Source: Cupriavidus oxalaticus (lineage in GTDB: Bacteria; Pseudomonadota; Gammaproteobacteria; Burkholderiales; Burkholderiaceae). From it: a stretch of DNA of 64,000 nt. The notes beneath the pieces were generated by a model. That model ran no database searches, was not told the DNA's origin, and saw only the letters and a list, made by a program, of their open reading frames with translations. Where the stretch lies: NCBI RefSeq assembly GCF_004768545.1, contig NZ_CP038636.1:496001-560000 (forward strand), read 5' to 3'. The first letter of the stretch is position 1; every line of letters starts with the position of its first letter. The translations under genes and the position numbers were made by a program. Positions 1 to 9,080 of this stretch are shown here, in pieces.

Positions 1-131
1 CGCCATGGTGCTTTGGCAATCCGTCATGGCGGCCTGAGTAAGCCGAAGGCGGCCACATAGAAGTGAAAAAGCTGCGGGACTGTGGCGCACAATTAGGATG
101 GCCGTCGCCACCCACTTCGGCAGTCTTTCGC

Positions 132-3100
132 CTAAGACAATTCTTCGAGAAGCTTTCTTGTCAGACGCAAGTCCACGGTATCGAACCCCTCCGTGAACGA
201 AGAATGAACCTGAACCAGCAGTTGCCGTGCAGCGTCGTTTTTCCCTTGACGGTGCCAAAGCCGCCCGAGGCTCAGCGCGCCCTTTAACTCGATTGACGTC
301 GCGCCTTGCCGGCGGGCGACGGCAATGGCCTTCTGAAAGCAGGCCTGCGCTTCATCGGCTTTGGCGAAGGCGTCGCCATCCTCGCGCGCTAACTGCAGCA
401 GTAGCTCGCCCTTGAGGCGATACAGAGTCCCTTCATCTAAGCACTCGCCTGTATTACCCACCAGCGTCAGCGCGTCAGCTAGCACGTCTAGACCCGCTTC
501 TTGACCTGCCTTGCCATAAGCATCTGCAAGCAGCCCAAGTAGAGAGGGCCGACCCAGTGAGGCACCGGTGGCCTCATGGGCGCGCAGCCCTTGGTGTATT
601 AGGGCGATGCCCTCCTCATGGATTCCTTGAGTAGCGAGCACCCAGCCGCGAAGGATCTCCGCCCGGGCCAGATAAAGAGGAAACCCTTGCTCGCTCGACA
701 GCGCGAGGGCGGCGTTGGCATACTCCAGCGTCCGTTCAATCTCGCCTCGGCGCTGATGCAACTCCGCCGCGAATACCAGGCTCAAGGCAAGGCTGAACGG
801 ATCCGAGGCATGCCTGGCGAGCGCCAGCGCTTCCTCAGCGCGGGCCCAGGATTGATCCGGCAAGCCGAGGTACCAGAGAGCCCCGCTCAGCGTGCAGCGT
901 ATGTGGATGGCAGGGTTGCGGGCATAGCGCAAAAGGTAACCATATGACTGCCGCTCGGGCCGGTGCAGCGCCAGCGCCTGCTCCATGTGGGTACAGGCCA
1001 GCCGGATCTCACCCAGCCGGAATGCGGTCGATCCCAGTATGCGGTGAGCCTCTGTGAGCTGCTCCGGGTCCTGTGCTTCTTTCGCAATGCTCAGCAGCCG
1101 TTCACCCAGCGCTTGCGCCGTCTTGAGCTGCGACCGCAACAGGTAGAAGGACCACAGGCCGATCTGAGCCGCAAAGATCTGCGGGGTTTCTCCCCTCTGT
1201 TCGCTCAATGCGACTGCGCGCGTGTAAGTGGCCTCCACCTCCGGTGCGCCGTGGCCTCGCGCGGCAATCCAGGCCGGGCCGAGCGTCAACAGCAGCGTCA
1301 GTTCTTCGCGCATGCGCTCCTGGGTGTCAGGCAATGTTTTCAGCAGATCGAGGGCTGCACTGAGATGCCATATTGCATCGAGATGCGCGGAACGCTGCAA
1401 GGCCTGCTTGCCGGCCAGTTGCAAGTACTCGACGGCCTTCGGCACATTGCCGCTCTGACTGTAGTGGTGCGCTAACTCGTTGCAGTATTCGCTCAGCCGG
1501 TCCGGAAACAAGGCCTCGATTGCCTGCGCCGTACGTTCATGCAGCATGCTGCGCTGCCCCGAGAGCAGCGAGTTACCTGCCACCTCCTGGGTCAGCGCAT
1601 GCTTGAACGCGTATTCGACCTCAGGGTAGGCCGGCCGCTCATAGATGAAGTCCCCCGCCTGCAGGTCGACCAGCAGGGGATGGAGCGATTCTTCGGGCTG
1701 CCCTGTGACGTGCCGGACCAGGCTCGAAGGAAACTCCGTGCCGATCACCGCCAGCGTCTGCAGCAGTTCCTTCTGCGGCACCGGCAGCCGGTCGATACGG
1801 GCGGCCAGCACCCCTTGCACGGTGGTCGGGATATGGAGTGCCAGCGGGGCCTTGTCGATCCTGTAATTGCCGGGCTGGCCGAGCAGCGTGCCTTCCTCTG
1901 CCAGCGTCTGGACGACCTCCTCCATGAAGAACGGATTGCCCTCCGTCTTGGTGAGGACCAGCTGTTTCAGCGGCACCAGCGAGGGATCGTCGCCGATCAG
2001 CGCCGTCAGCAGGCCCTGTGCCTCCGCCTGACCAAGCGGCTCTAGATGCAGTTGGGTGTAGCAGGGATTGCGGCCCCAGTCATGCGCGTACTCGGGCCGG
2101 TAGTTGACCAGCAAGAGAATGCTGGCGCCTGGCACCTCCGTGATCAGCACATTGAGGAAGGCTTCGGTCTCGCTATCCAGCCATTGCAAGTCTTCGAACA
2201 GCACCATGAGGGTCTGGTTCTGGCTCTCGCGCACCAGTAATCTTGCGATGGCCTCAAAGGTGCGCTGGCGCCGTATGGCGGGATCCATCGTCGGCAAGGC
2301 TGAATCCGGTTCGATGACGCCGAGCAGGTAGAGCAGGTAGGGCAACTGCTCCTCCAGCGCGCGGTCCAGGATCAGCACCCTGCCGGTGGCCTTCTCGCGA
2401 TACCGGCGTTCGTCATCCTGTGCCGTGATCTGGAAGTAGTTCCGCAGCAGGTCGATCAGCGGCAGGTAGGGGAACGCCTTCCCATGCGACACCGAAAAGG
2501 TCTCGAGGACCATGCAGCCTTGCTGCGAGCGCGACTTGAACTCGAGGAACAGCCGCGATTTGCCAACGCCCGCCTCCCCCACCATCCCGACGATCTGCCC
2601 ATGCCCTTGCCGGGCCATGGCCAGCGCCCCACCAAGGCGCTCGAGTTCAGCCTCACGGCCGACAAATCGGGCGAGGCCACGGTGCGCCCCCACCTGCAGC
2701 CGGGTGCGCAAAGCCCCCAGCCCTATGACTTCATACACCGCCAGCGGCTCGCGCAGGCCCTTGATTTCGGTGCGTCCCAGCGCCTTGAACTCGAAATACC
2801 CTTCCGTCAGCCGGTAGGTCGATTCGCTGACGAGGATAGATGACGGAGTAGCGACACCTTCCATCCGGGCGGCGATGTGGATCGTGTGCCCCACCGGATC
2901 GTAGTCGGTGCGTAAGTCATCCTGGCGGATCGAGCGGACTACCACTTCCCCGCTATGGACGCCGACTCGGATCTGCAGCGGGATGCCCTGCTCCAGCCGG
3001 ATCCTGTCGCTATGGCGGCGCATGGCCTGCTGCATGCGCAGCGCGGCAAACAACGCCCGCAGCGCATGGTCTTCGTGGGCGATCGGCGCGCCGAACAGTG

Positions 3101-3581
3101 CGAGAATGCCGTCTCCGAGCGATTTGGCCACGTATCCCTCATAGTGATGGACGGCCTCCATCATCAGCGCCACGACGGGGTCGATCAGGCTACGGGCTTC
3201 CTCAGGGTCAAGGTCCTGGATCAACGCGGTGGAGCCTGCCATGTCCGCAAACAGCGCCGTGATGGTCTTGCGCTCGCCGGCCACGTCCGCGCCCTTGGCT
3301 TCCATGGCGGCCCGCTCCGCACGAATGCGCTCGGCGAGGTGAGGCGGCGTGTACAGGATCGGAGTCGGCCCTGAGGGCACCGGCCCTTGGACAGTCGGTG
3401 CCGGGGCAGCGCGCGGCGCTGCGAGGGTGTTTGGCAACTGCGACCCGCAGGCGCAGCAGAACCTTGCTTCGGGACTGGACTCGTGGCCGCATTGCGGGCA
3501 AGCCTGCGCCAGCTGTTGCCCGCAATGCTCGCAGAACCGGGCGCCGGTGGGATTTTCGCACCGACAATGTGTGCAGCGCAT
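132..3581 (-). CDS. Zinc-ribbon / class III nucleotidyl cyclase / AAA ATPase / TPR signalling protein
   Basis: Protein of about 1149 residues. It opens with two zinc ribbons (CxxC pairs within residues 1-50). A class III adenylate/guanylate cyclase domain follows at about 100-270, with metal-binding aspartates in FADMAGST (Asp113) and GDGIL (Asp157). Then comes an ATPase module with Walker A GEAGVGKS near 335-342 and a Walker B-like LMVLFEDLQWLD, and a long C-terminal half of TPR-like helical repeats. Family members are large soluble sensors or regulators; ligand and output are unknown. The start was placed at the ATG whose complement is 3579-3581, because a GGGGGCGAG ribosome site lies just before it; an ATG ten codons upstream (3611) is the alternative. 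It stands alone with no co-directional neighbour, so its target cannot be inferred from context. Confidence 0.85.
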   Translation of the reverse strand: MRCTHCRCENPTGARFCEHCGQQLAQACPQCGHESSPEARFCCACGSQLPNTLAAPRAAPAPTVQGPVPSGPTPILYTPPHLAERIRAERAAMEAKGADVAGERKTITALFADMAGSTALIQDLDPEEARSLIDPVVALMMEAVHHYEGYVAKSLGDGILALFGAPIAHEDHALRALFAALRMQQAMRRHSDRIRLEQGIPLQIRVGVHSGEVVVRSIRQDDLRTDYDPVGHTIHIAARMEGVATPSSILVSESTYRLTEGYFEFKALGRTEIKGLREPLAVYEVIGLGALRTRLQVGAHRGLARFVGREAELERLGGALAMARQGHGQIVGMVGEAGVGKSRLFLEFKSRSQQGCMVLETFSVSHGKAFPYLPLIDLLRNYFQITAQDDERRYREKATGRVLILDRALEEQLPYLLYLLGVIEPDSALPTMDPAIRRQRTFEAIARLLVRESQNQTLMVLFEDLQWLDSETEAFLNVLITEVPGASILLLVNYRPEYAHDWGRNPCYTQLHLEPLGQAEAQGLLTALIGDDPSLVPLKQLVLTKTEGNPFFMEEVVQTLAEEGTLLGQPGNYRIDKAPLALHIPTTVQGVLAARIDRLPVPQKELLQTLAVIGTEFPSSLVRHVTGQPEESLHPLLVDLQAGDFIYERPAYPEVEYAFKHALTQEVAGNSLLSGQRSMLHERTAQAIEALFPDRLSEYCNELAHHYSQSGNVPKAVEYLQLAGKQALQRSAHLDAIWHLSAALDLLKTLPDTQERMREELTLLLTLGPAWIAARGHGAPEVEATYTRAVALSEQRGETPQIFAAQIGLWSFYLLRSQLKTAQALGERLLSIAKEAQDPEQLTEAHRILGSTAFRLGEIRLACTHMEQALALHRPERQSYGYLLRYARNPAIHIRCTLSGALWYLGLPDQSWARAEEALALARHASDPFSLALSLVFAAELHQRRGEIERTLEYANAALALSSEQGFPLYLARAEILRGWVLATQGIHEEGIALIHQGLRAHEATGASLGRPSLLGLLADAYGKAGQEAGLDVLADALTLVGNTGECLDEGTLYRLKGELLLQLAREDGDAFAKADEAQACFQKAIAVARRQGATSIELKGALSLGRLWHRQGKNDAARQLLVQVHSSFTEGFDTVDLRLTRKLLEELS

Positions 3582-3789
3582 CTCGCCCCCTGACTGCCGT
3601 TTGGCCCCCATGCACCCATTACAGGTGCAATCCCTGTCGTTGACAAGGCCGCTGCACGGGGACTGGGGATGCAGTTCTTGAAGGTGGTCCGCGCATTGTA
3701 GGGCCGGCCGGTATTACAAAATTATGCACCGCAGAGCACAATTTCGAATCCCGGCCACCCGTCGGATTGGCATGACTGCGGGGTAGTCA

Positions 3790-5420
3790 TCACGCGTCGG
3801 CGAGGATCATGTCTGCCCCTTTTTCGCCGATCATGATGGTCGGCGCATTGGTATTGCCGGAAATGATGGTCGGCATCACCGAGGCGTCGATCACGCGCAC
3901 GCCGCTCACGCCACGCAGGCGCAATTGCGGATCGACCACCGCGTCGGCGTCGTTGCCCATGCGGCATGTACCGGTCGGGTGATAGATCGTGGATGCCGCA
4001 CTGCGCAGGAAGTCCGTCAGCGCCGCAGCACCGATGACGCCTGGCCCCGGCTCCATTTCCTGCTCGATCAGGCCGGCGATCGGCTGCTGCTTCACGATGG
4101 CGCGAATCCGGTCGATTCCCCTGGACAGCACCGCCACGTCGCGTTCGTCGGACAGGTAGTTCATATCAACCAGCCCCCGCTCCCGCGGATCTGCGGAGCC
4201 GATGCGACGAAGCCGCGGCTATACGGACGCGCGAGCCCTGCCGACACCGTGATGGTGGGCTCAGCGTCGATCGCGATGCCGCCGGGCGTCGCGTGAAAGG
4301 AATAGGGCCGCATCACGATCTGCAGGTCGGGCGCGCCGACGTCGGGATGCGACCTCACGTAGCTCATCGCCTGTGCCGACGGCGTATTGAGTGCACCACG
4401 CTTGGTCAGCAGCCAGCGGATCGCCTCCAAGGCCATGCGCGGCTTGCTGCCCAGCAGGCTGTTCTTGCTGTCCGCCTTCCGTCGCATGCGCAGCTTGACG
4501 TGCCCGTACAGGTGGTCCTGCAGGTTCTCGCCGACGGCAGGCATATGGGCGACAGGGGTGATCCCCAACCCCCAGAGCCGGTCGGCATCCCCCACACCCG
4601 AGTGCTGGAGAATGTGCGGACTGCCAAACGCGCCCGCACTCAGGATGACCTCCTTCGCGCACCGCACGACCGTTGGCGTGCGATCGCCCAGTTCGTACTC
4701 GACACCGACCGCCCTTTGTCCCTCGAAAATCACGCGACGCACCAGCCCCGACGAGATGACCCGGAGGTTCGGCCGGTTGAGGGCGGGCCGCAGGAATGCC
4801 TTGGCTGTCGACTGCCGCCTGCCCTGATAGATCGTGGCGACCGGCATGCCGATGCCGAATGGGTCGCCGCCGTTCATATCCTCGTTGAACGGAATGCCCG
4901 ACAACATGGCCGCTTTCACGAACGCCTCCGACGAGGGATGGCGCTCGTCCTGCCAGCTCAGCCTGAGTTCGCCGGACTGCCCGTACGTCTGCGCGTTGCC
5001 TTCCGGGAAGCGCTCTGCCCGCTTGAAGTACGGCAGCACCTCGTCCCAGGACCAGCCGGCACAGCCCATCCGTGCCCAGCCGTCGTAGTCTTCGCGCACG
5101 CCGCGCACGTAGAACATGCCGTTGACCGAACTGCTGCCGCCGAGCGTCTTGCCCGACACCAGCGTCAGCCGCCGGTTGCCGAACGATGCCACGCGCCGGA
5201 TCTGGTTTGGCCAGATATAGGCCGGGTTCGACATGATCATGGCGATGCCGGCGGGCACGTCGATCCAGAAATTACTGTCCTTGCCGCCCGCCTCGATCAG
5301 GATCACGCTATGCCTGCCGGATGCGCTGAGCCGGTTCGCGAGCACGCAGCCGGCGGAACCCGCGCCGACGATGATGTAGTCGGCCACCTGTGCGTTGGCG
5401 CTTGTGCTTGTATTGTTCAT
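3790..5420 (-). pseudogene. GMC-family oxidoreductase (choline/alcohol dehydrogenase-like), frameshifted
   Basis: The N-terminal part (5420 down to about 4206) has the FAD-binding start VGAGSAGCVLANRL and the GMC signature GGSSSVNGMFYVRG. The C-terminal part (about 4206 to 3790) has [19 protein letters not shown] and the closing [14 protein letters not shown]. The two parts lie in different frames. After ..PYSRGFV the reading frame must change by one base near 4206 to give [18 protein letters not shown], which matches the family, so one base appears to have been lost there. Together the halves make about 540 residues, a normal GMC length. The intact relative is at 22331-24004. If this is not a sequencing error, the gene makes a product without the catalytic C-terminal domain. 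Neighbouring genes are also broken. Confidence 0.85.
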
Positions 5421-5515
5421 GGTGGTGTCAGATCATGCCATCCGTTGCCGGCCGCCTGCGCGCACCGGCAACCCATGGGGCAAGGCGACCGCCTCGCCCC
5501 CCTGTTACGTGCCGC

Positions 5516-5880
5516 TCAGCCAGCGATCGTCTTGTGCTCGAGGTACTGGTCAGGCCGTAGACGCCCAACTCGCGGCCATTGCCCGATCGCTTGTAGCCAC
5601 TAAACGGCGGGCCGAGGTGCGCCAACTCGCCGTACCGGCGCGCAGGCGCTTCACCACGCGACGGGCGGGAACGAGATCTCCCGACCGGACGTCGGCGGCA
5701 AGGCCATGCTCGGAGTCGTTGGCGATCCGGATGGCGTCCTCTTCCGAGTCGTAGGGAATCACCGCCAGTACCGTACCAAAGATCTCCTCGCGCGCGATGG
5801 CGGCATCGTTGCTGACGTTGATGAAGATCGTCGAACGCACGCTTGCATAGGCCGCCTTGCTGGCCAATGCAGCCGCCGGC
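5516..5880 (-). pseudogene. Aldehyde dehydrogenase, C-terminal remnant with frameshifts
   Basis: Only the last fifth of an NAD(P)-dependent aldehyde dehydrogenase remains. Reading leftwards one sees [20 protein letters not shown] and [11 protein letters not shown] up to VKRLRAGT. A frame jump near 5625 follows, with the stretch normally between RAGT and the next motif missing. Then [20 protein letters not shown], another one-base loss near 5550, and a final YLEHKTIAG followed by TGA at 5516. The intact ALDH at 31760-33181 ends with the same blocks ([35 protein letters not shown]), which makes the identification firm. The NAD-binding region and the catalytic Cys/Glu are gone, so it cannot be functional. 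The upstream boundary is approximate. Confidence 0.8.
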
Positions 5881-5908
5881 CAGTTCTCACGGCAATTCGT
5901 TAGCGCTT

Positions 5909-7037
5909 CTAAAGCGACCGGCCCACCAGTTCGCGCTGGATCTCGTTGGTACCGCCGTAGATGCGCAGCACGCGCGAATCGGCGTAGAGGCGCGCGATCG
6001 GGTACTCCAGCATGTAGCCATAGCCCCCAAAAAGCTGAACGCACTTATCCACCACCTCGCCAAGGCGCTCGGTGACCCAGAACTTGCCCATCGACGCCAA
6101 CACCGAGTCGAGCTTGCCGTCGATCCATTGCTGCACGAGGTGGTCGACAAAGGTGCGCGAAGCCAGCACCGTCGCCTTCACGTCCGCCAGCACGTGGCGT
6201 GTGTTCTGGAAGTCGATGATAGCCTGGCCGAACGCCTTGCGCTCCTTGACATACTCGACGGTCAGATCCAGCGCGTACTCCATCATCCCCACCGCAAGGA
6301 GAGTGAGGAGGGCGCGTTCGTAAGGCAAGTTGGCCATCATTTGGAAGAATCCCTGCCCTTCCTTGCCGCCCAGCACGCAGTCGACCGGCACGGTGCAATC
6401 GTCGAAGAACATCTCGGACGTATCGGCGCCGTCCTGGCCAACCTTGTCGAGGCACTTGCCGCGACGGAAGCCGGGCGTCTTGGTGTCGACCAGCAGCAGC
6501 GACACGCCTTTCGCGCCCTGGGTCGGATCGGTCTTGGCGGCCACCAGCACGAGGTCCGACATCTGGCCATTGGAGATGAACGTCTTGGAGCCGTTGACCA
6601 CGTAAAGGCCCTCCTTCTTCTCCGCCCGCGTGCGCACGCCCTGTAGGTCCGAGCCCGTACCGGGCTCGGTCATCGCGATCGACGCGATGACCGAGCCAGA
6701 TGCGATGCCCGGCAGCCAACGTTGCTTCTGATCTTCTGTGCCGAAGGCCAGGATGTAGTGGCCCACGATGTGATTGAGGGACACACCGAAACTGGTGTCG
6801 CCGACGTAGCCCAGCTCGCGGTACACGACCGCCGCATGGGCCGCCGTACACTTCCGGCGCGTCCGGCAGGACCAGGCCAAGTTCTCCCGCCTTCAGCCAC
6901 ACGTCTCGATCGACGTGATGCTGCGCGCGGAACTTCATGGCATTGGGCGCCAGATACTCATTGCAGAAGCGCCGCACGGCGTCCGCGAACTGTTCGAGGT
7001 CCGCGTCCATCCAGGGCGATCGGTAGTTTCCGGACAT
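5909..7037 (-). pseudogene. Acyl-CoA dehydrogenase, frameshifted near its N-terminus
   Basis: The first about 60 residues (MSGNYRSPWMDADLEQFADA.., ending LPDAPEVYGG) are in one frame. From about 6850 leftwards the rest (AHAAVVYRELGYVGDTSFGV onward) is in another. A short deletion after the YGG turn, where family members have a GGxxxH loop, explains the change. The downstream part is otherwise intact: AMTEPGTGSDL (FAD/substrate loop), NGSKTFISNG, LPYERALL with Glu at the isovaleryl-CoA-dehydrogenase-type catalytic position, [20 protein letters not shown], and a C-terminal ..ELVGRSL. The ATG at 7035-7037 follows GGAAG. The complete relative is at 18003-19142. It is the middle member of a decaying operon. 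Confidence 0.85.
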
Positions 7038-7047
7038 GGCGACTTCC

Positions 7048-7242
7048 TTACAGATTGCCGTAGCATGCCACGGCGTCGCCGCCCATCGCCTTGAACTCGG
7101 CCACGACCGCGTCAGCCGGCGCCAAGTCTAGTTCATTCACCATGACTAGCGCGCCCTGCGCCGCGAGTTGCAGCGCCACTCCGCGGCCGATGCCACGACC
7201 CGGACCGGTGACCAGTGCTACTTTGCCGTCAAGCTTACCCAT
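7048..7242 (-). pseudogene. Short-chain dehydrogenase/reductase, N-terminal stump
   Basis: This encodes only 64 residues: the first beta-alpha-beta unit of an SDR, with VALVTGPGRGIGRGVALQLA (TGxxxGxG cofactor motif) and VNELD at the end of beta 2. It then ends abruptly at ACYGNL-TAA. SDRs are normally about 250-280 residues; the intact cousin at 21394-22227 starts the same way (KSALVTGSGRGIGRELAL) and carries on to the YxxxK catalytic pair missing here. The TAA abuts GGAAG, the ribosome site of the next gene, so the rest of the gene was probably deleted cleanly. No catalytic residues remain. Confidence 0.8.
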
Positions 7243-7399
7243 TTACTGCTCCTTCTACTTCAAACAAGAAATTAAGATTTTTGCGTCGATCGTGCTCGCC
7301 GTGGTCTGGCGGCCGATCAGGATCTTGTCTGCCATGTCGTCGTCTTCTGAAGATGGCATCGGGACGCCGGCCATGCGGGCATCCCCGGTTCAGAGGGAA

Positions 7400-8590
7400 T
7401 CAGGCGCGGCCATACAGCGTCACCACGCAGGCGCCGCCGAGGCCAAGGTTGTGCTGCAGCGCGAGGTTCACGCCGTCCACTTGCGTGCCGCCGGCCGTGC
7501 CACGGATCTGCCGGGTCAGCTCATAGCACTGCGCGAGGCCCGTCGCGCCCAGCGGGTGGCCCTTGCTTAGCAGGCCGCCCGACGGGTTGGTCACGACTTT
7601 GCCGCCGTAGGTGTTGTCGCAGTCCATTACGAATTTCTCAGCGCCGCCAACCGGGGCGAAGCCCAGCGACTCATACGTCAGCAGTTCGTTGTGGGCGAAG
7701 CAGTCGTGCAGTTCGGCAACCTTGATGTCGGACGGGCCCACGCCGGCCTGCTCGTACACCTGGCGCGCGGCTTCCTGCGCCATGCTGAAGCCCACCACTT
7801 CGATCATTGAACCCTTCTCGAAGGTGACGGGGCTGTCGGTGGTCATCGACTGGGCCAGTATGCGCACGTCGGATCGGATGTTGTGCTTCTTCGCGAACGC
7901 TTCCGAGCAGATAATGGCGGCAGCTGCGCCGCACGTCGGCGGGCAAGCCATCGAGCGGGTCATCACGCCGGGCCACATCACTTTCTCGGCCATCACGTCT
8001 TCTGCAGTCACCACGTTGCGGAACACGGCCAGCGGGTTGTTGGCAGCGTGGCGGCTGGCCTTAGCGCGGATTTTCGCGAAGGTCTCCATCTTCGTGCCGT
8101 ACTTGTCCATGTGCTCCTTGCCGGCGCCTCCAAACTGCAGCAGGGCCATCGGCACGCCGGCGGCGGCCGCTTCCGGGTTTAGTGCGGCAGTCAGTTCGAG
8201 TGCGCGACCCAGTGGGGCGGGACGATCATGGAAGACCGAGCCCAGCGCGCCGGGGCTCATCTGCTCGAAGCCCAGCGCGATCGCGCATTCCACCGCACCG
8301 CTTTCCACCGCCTGGCGCGCCAGGAACAGGGCCGAAGAACCGGTCGAGCAGTTGTTGTTGACATTGACGATGGGGATCTGCGACAAGCCCACCGGATACA
8401 ACGCCGCCTGCCCGGAGCAGGAGTCGCCGTACACGTAGCCAACATAGGCCTGCTGCACCAGGTCGTACGAAATGCCGGCGTCGGCCAGGGCGGCACGCGC
8501 AGCTTCGGCGCCCATCTCGGCATAGGTGCCACTGGCGCCCGGCTTGGTGAACGGGATCATACCGACACCGGCAACGGTGACTTTGGACAT
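7400..8590 (-). CDS. SCP2-type thiolase (acetyl-CoA acetyltransferase-like lipid-transfer thiolase)
   Basis: Full-length protein of 396 residues with the thiolase fold. It has the nucleophile loop NNNCSTGSSAL (Cys81), the HDCFAHNE segment, and the C-terminal active-site loop GGLLSKGHPLGATG. The family cleaves 3-oxoacyl-CoA to acetyl- or propionyl-CoA and a shortened acyl-CoA. It is closely similar along its whole length to the thiolase at 19204-20391 (shared VAGVGMIPFTKPG start and ALQHNLGLGGACVVT end). It is the only intact gene in the run 3790-8890, whose other members are all broken, so it may be a relic still open by chance or kept for another role. A purine-rich GAGGAAGGAAG lies 8-18 bases before the ATG. 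Confidence 0.9.
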   Translation of the reverse strand: MSKVTVAGVGMIPFTKPGASGTYAEMGAEAARAALADAGISYDLVQQAYVGYVYGDSCSGQAALYPVGLSQIPIVNVNNNCSTGSSALFLARQAVESGAVECAIALGFEQMSPGALGSVFHDRPAPLGRALELTAALNPEAAAAGVPMALLQFGGAGKEHMDKYGTKMETFAKIRAKASRHAANNPLAVFRNVVTAEDVMAEKVMWPGVMTRSMACPPTCGAAAAIICSEAFAKKHNIRSDVRILAQSMTTDSPVTFEKGSMIEVVGFSMAQEAARQVYEQAGVGPSDIKVAELHDCFAHNELLTYESLGFAPVGGAEKFVMDCDNTYGGKVVTNPSGGLLSKGHPLGATGLAQCYELTRQIRGTAGGTQVDGVNLALQHNLGLGGACVVTLYGRA

Positions 8591-8647
8591 AGTGTTGCTT
8601 CCTTCCTCGATAGGATTGAAAAAATAAACGGCTAGCCGGACAACGCA

Positions 8648-8890
8648 TCAACGTGCCGCGGAGCGGAGCTTCGAGCGCTCCTGGTCCTGTCCGAAAATGC
8701 CGACCACGCAACCGGCAAGCATGACAGCGTTAAACACCACGAACCCCAGATCGAAGCCGTGAGTCACCCCTGGTGCGCCCTGCACCAGCTGGCCCATGAC
8801 CATCGGCGCGATGGCGCCGCCAAGCGCCATGGTCGCTGGCGGATGTCGAGGAGCATCAGAAGCCTCCATGCAGGCTGCGTCATGACTCAT
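8648..8890 (-). pseudogene. MFS transporter collapsed by an internal in-frame deletion
   Basis: Only 80 residues. The first about 20 (MSHDAACMEASDAP..) look like a normal cytoplasmic N-terminus with a strong GGAGGA ribosome site in front. They run straight into ALGGAIAPMVMGQLVQGAPG and LGFVVFNAVMLAGCVVGIFG, the last transmembrane helices of a major-facilitator anion/carboxylate symporter. Such transporters have about 430 residues and 12 helices, so roughly 350 residues are missing although the frame stays open. Two helices cannot form a transporter. It was probably the first gene of the decayed operon running left from here. An alternative is a small two-helix membrane protein, but the resemblance to an MFS tail makes that less likely. 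Confidence 0.65.
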
Positions 8891-8953
8891 GCTCTGCTCC
8901 TCCATTGAATTCGCTATGTGGCGGTGGACGGAGTATCAGTCGGCTGGACGCCG

Positions 8954-8978
8954 CGCCCCCCCACCCAATGCGGGGAGG
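8954..8978 (+). repeat. C-run/G-run hairpin element, copy 1
   Basis: A run of seven C, ACCC, then AATGCGGGGAGG can fold into a hairpin. It lies between the divergent MFS remnant and the CoA enzyme starting at 9081, 103 bp before that start. It carries the TGCGGGG signature seen in the other copies. Confidence 0.5.
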
Positions 8979-9080
8979 CAGGCCAGACGCCAACGGTCTT
9001 AACCTTGGCTGGCCTGCCGTCTGGCACCGGTGTTCACTCGGCTGGTGCAGGCGGCTTCACCTTGGAGAACGGAGAACTTC

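Noticed and set aside
4293..5603. Plus-strand open frame of about 436 codons opposite the GMC pseudogene
   Set aside because: Shadow frame without motifs or ribosome site; the minus strand has unmistakable GMC signatures.
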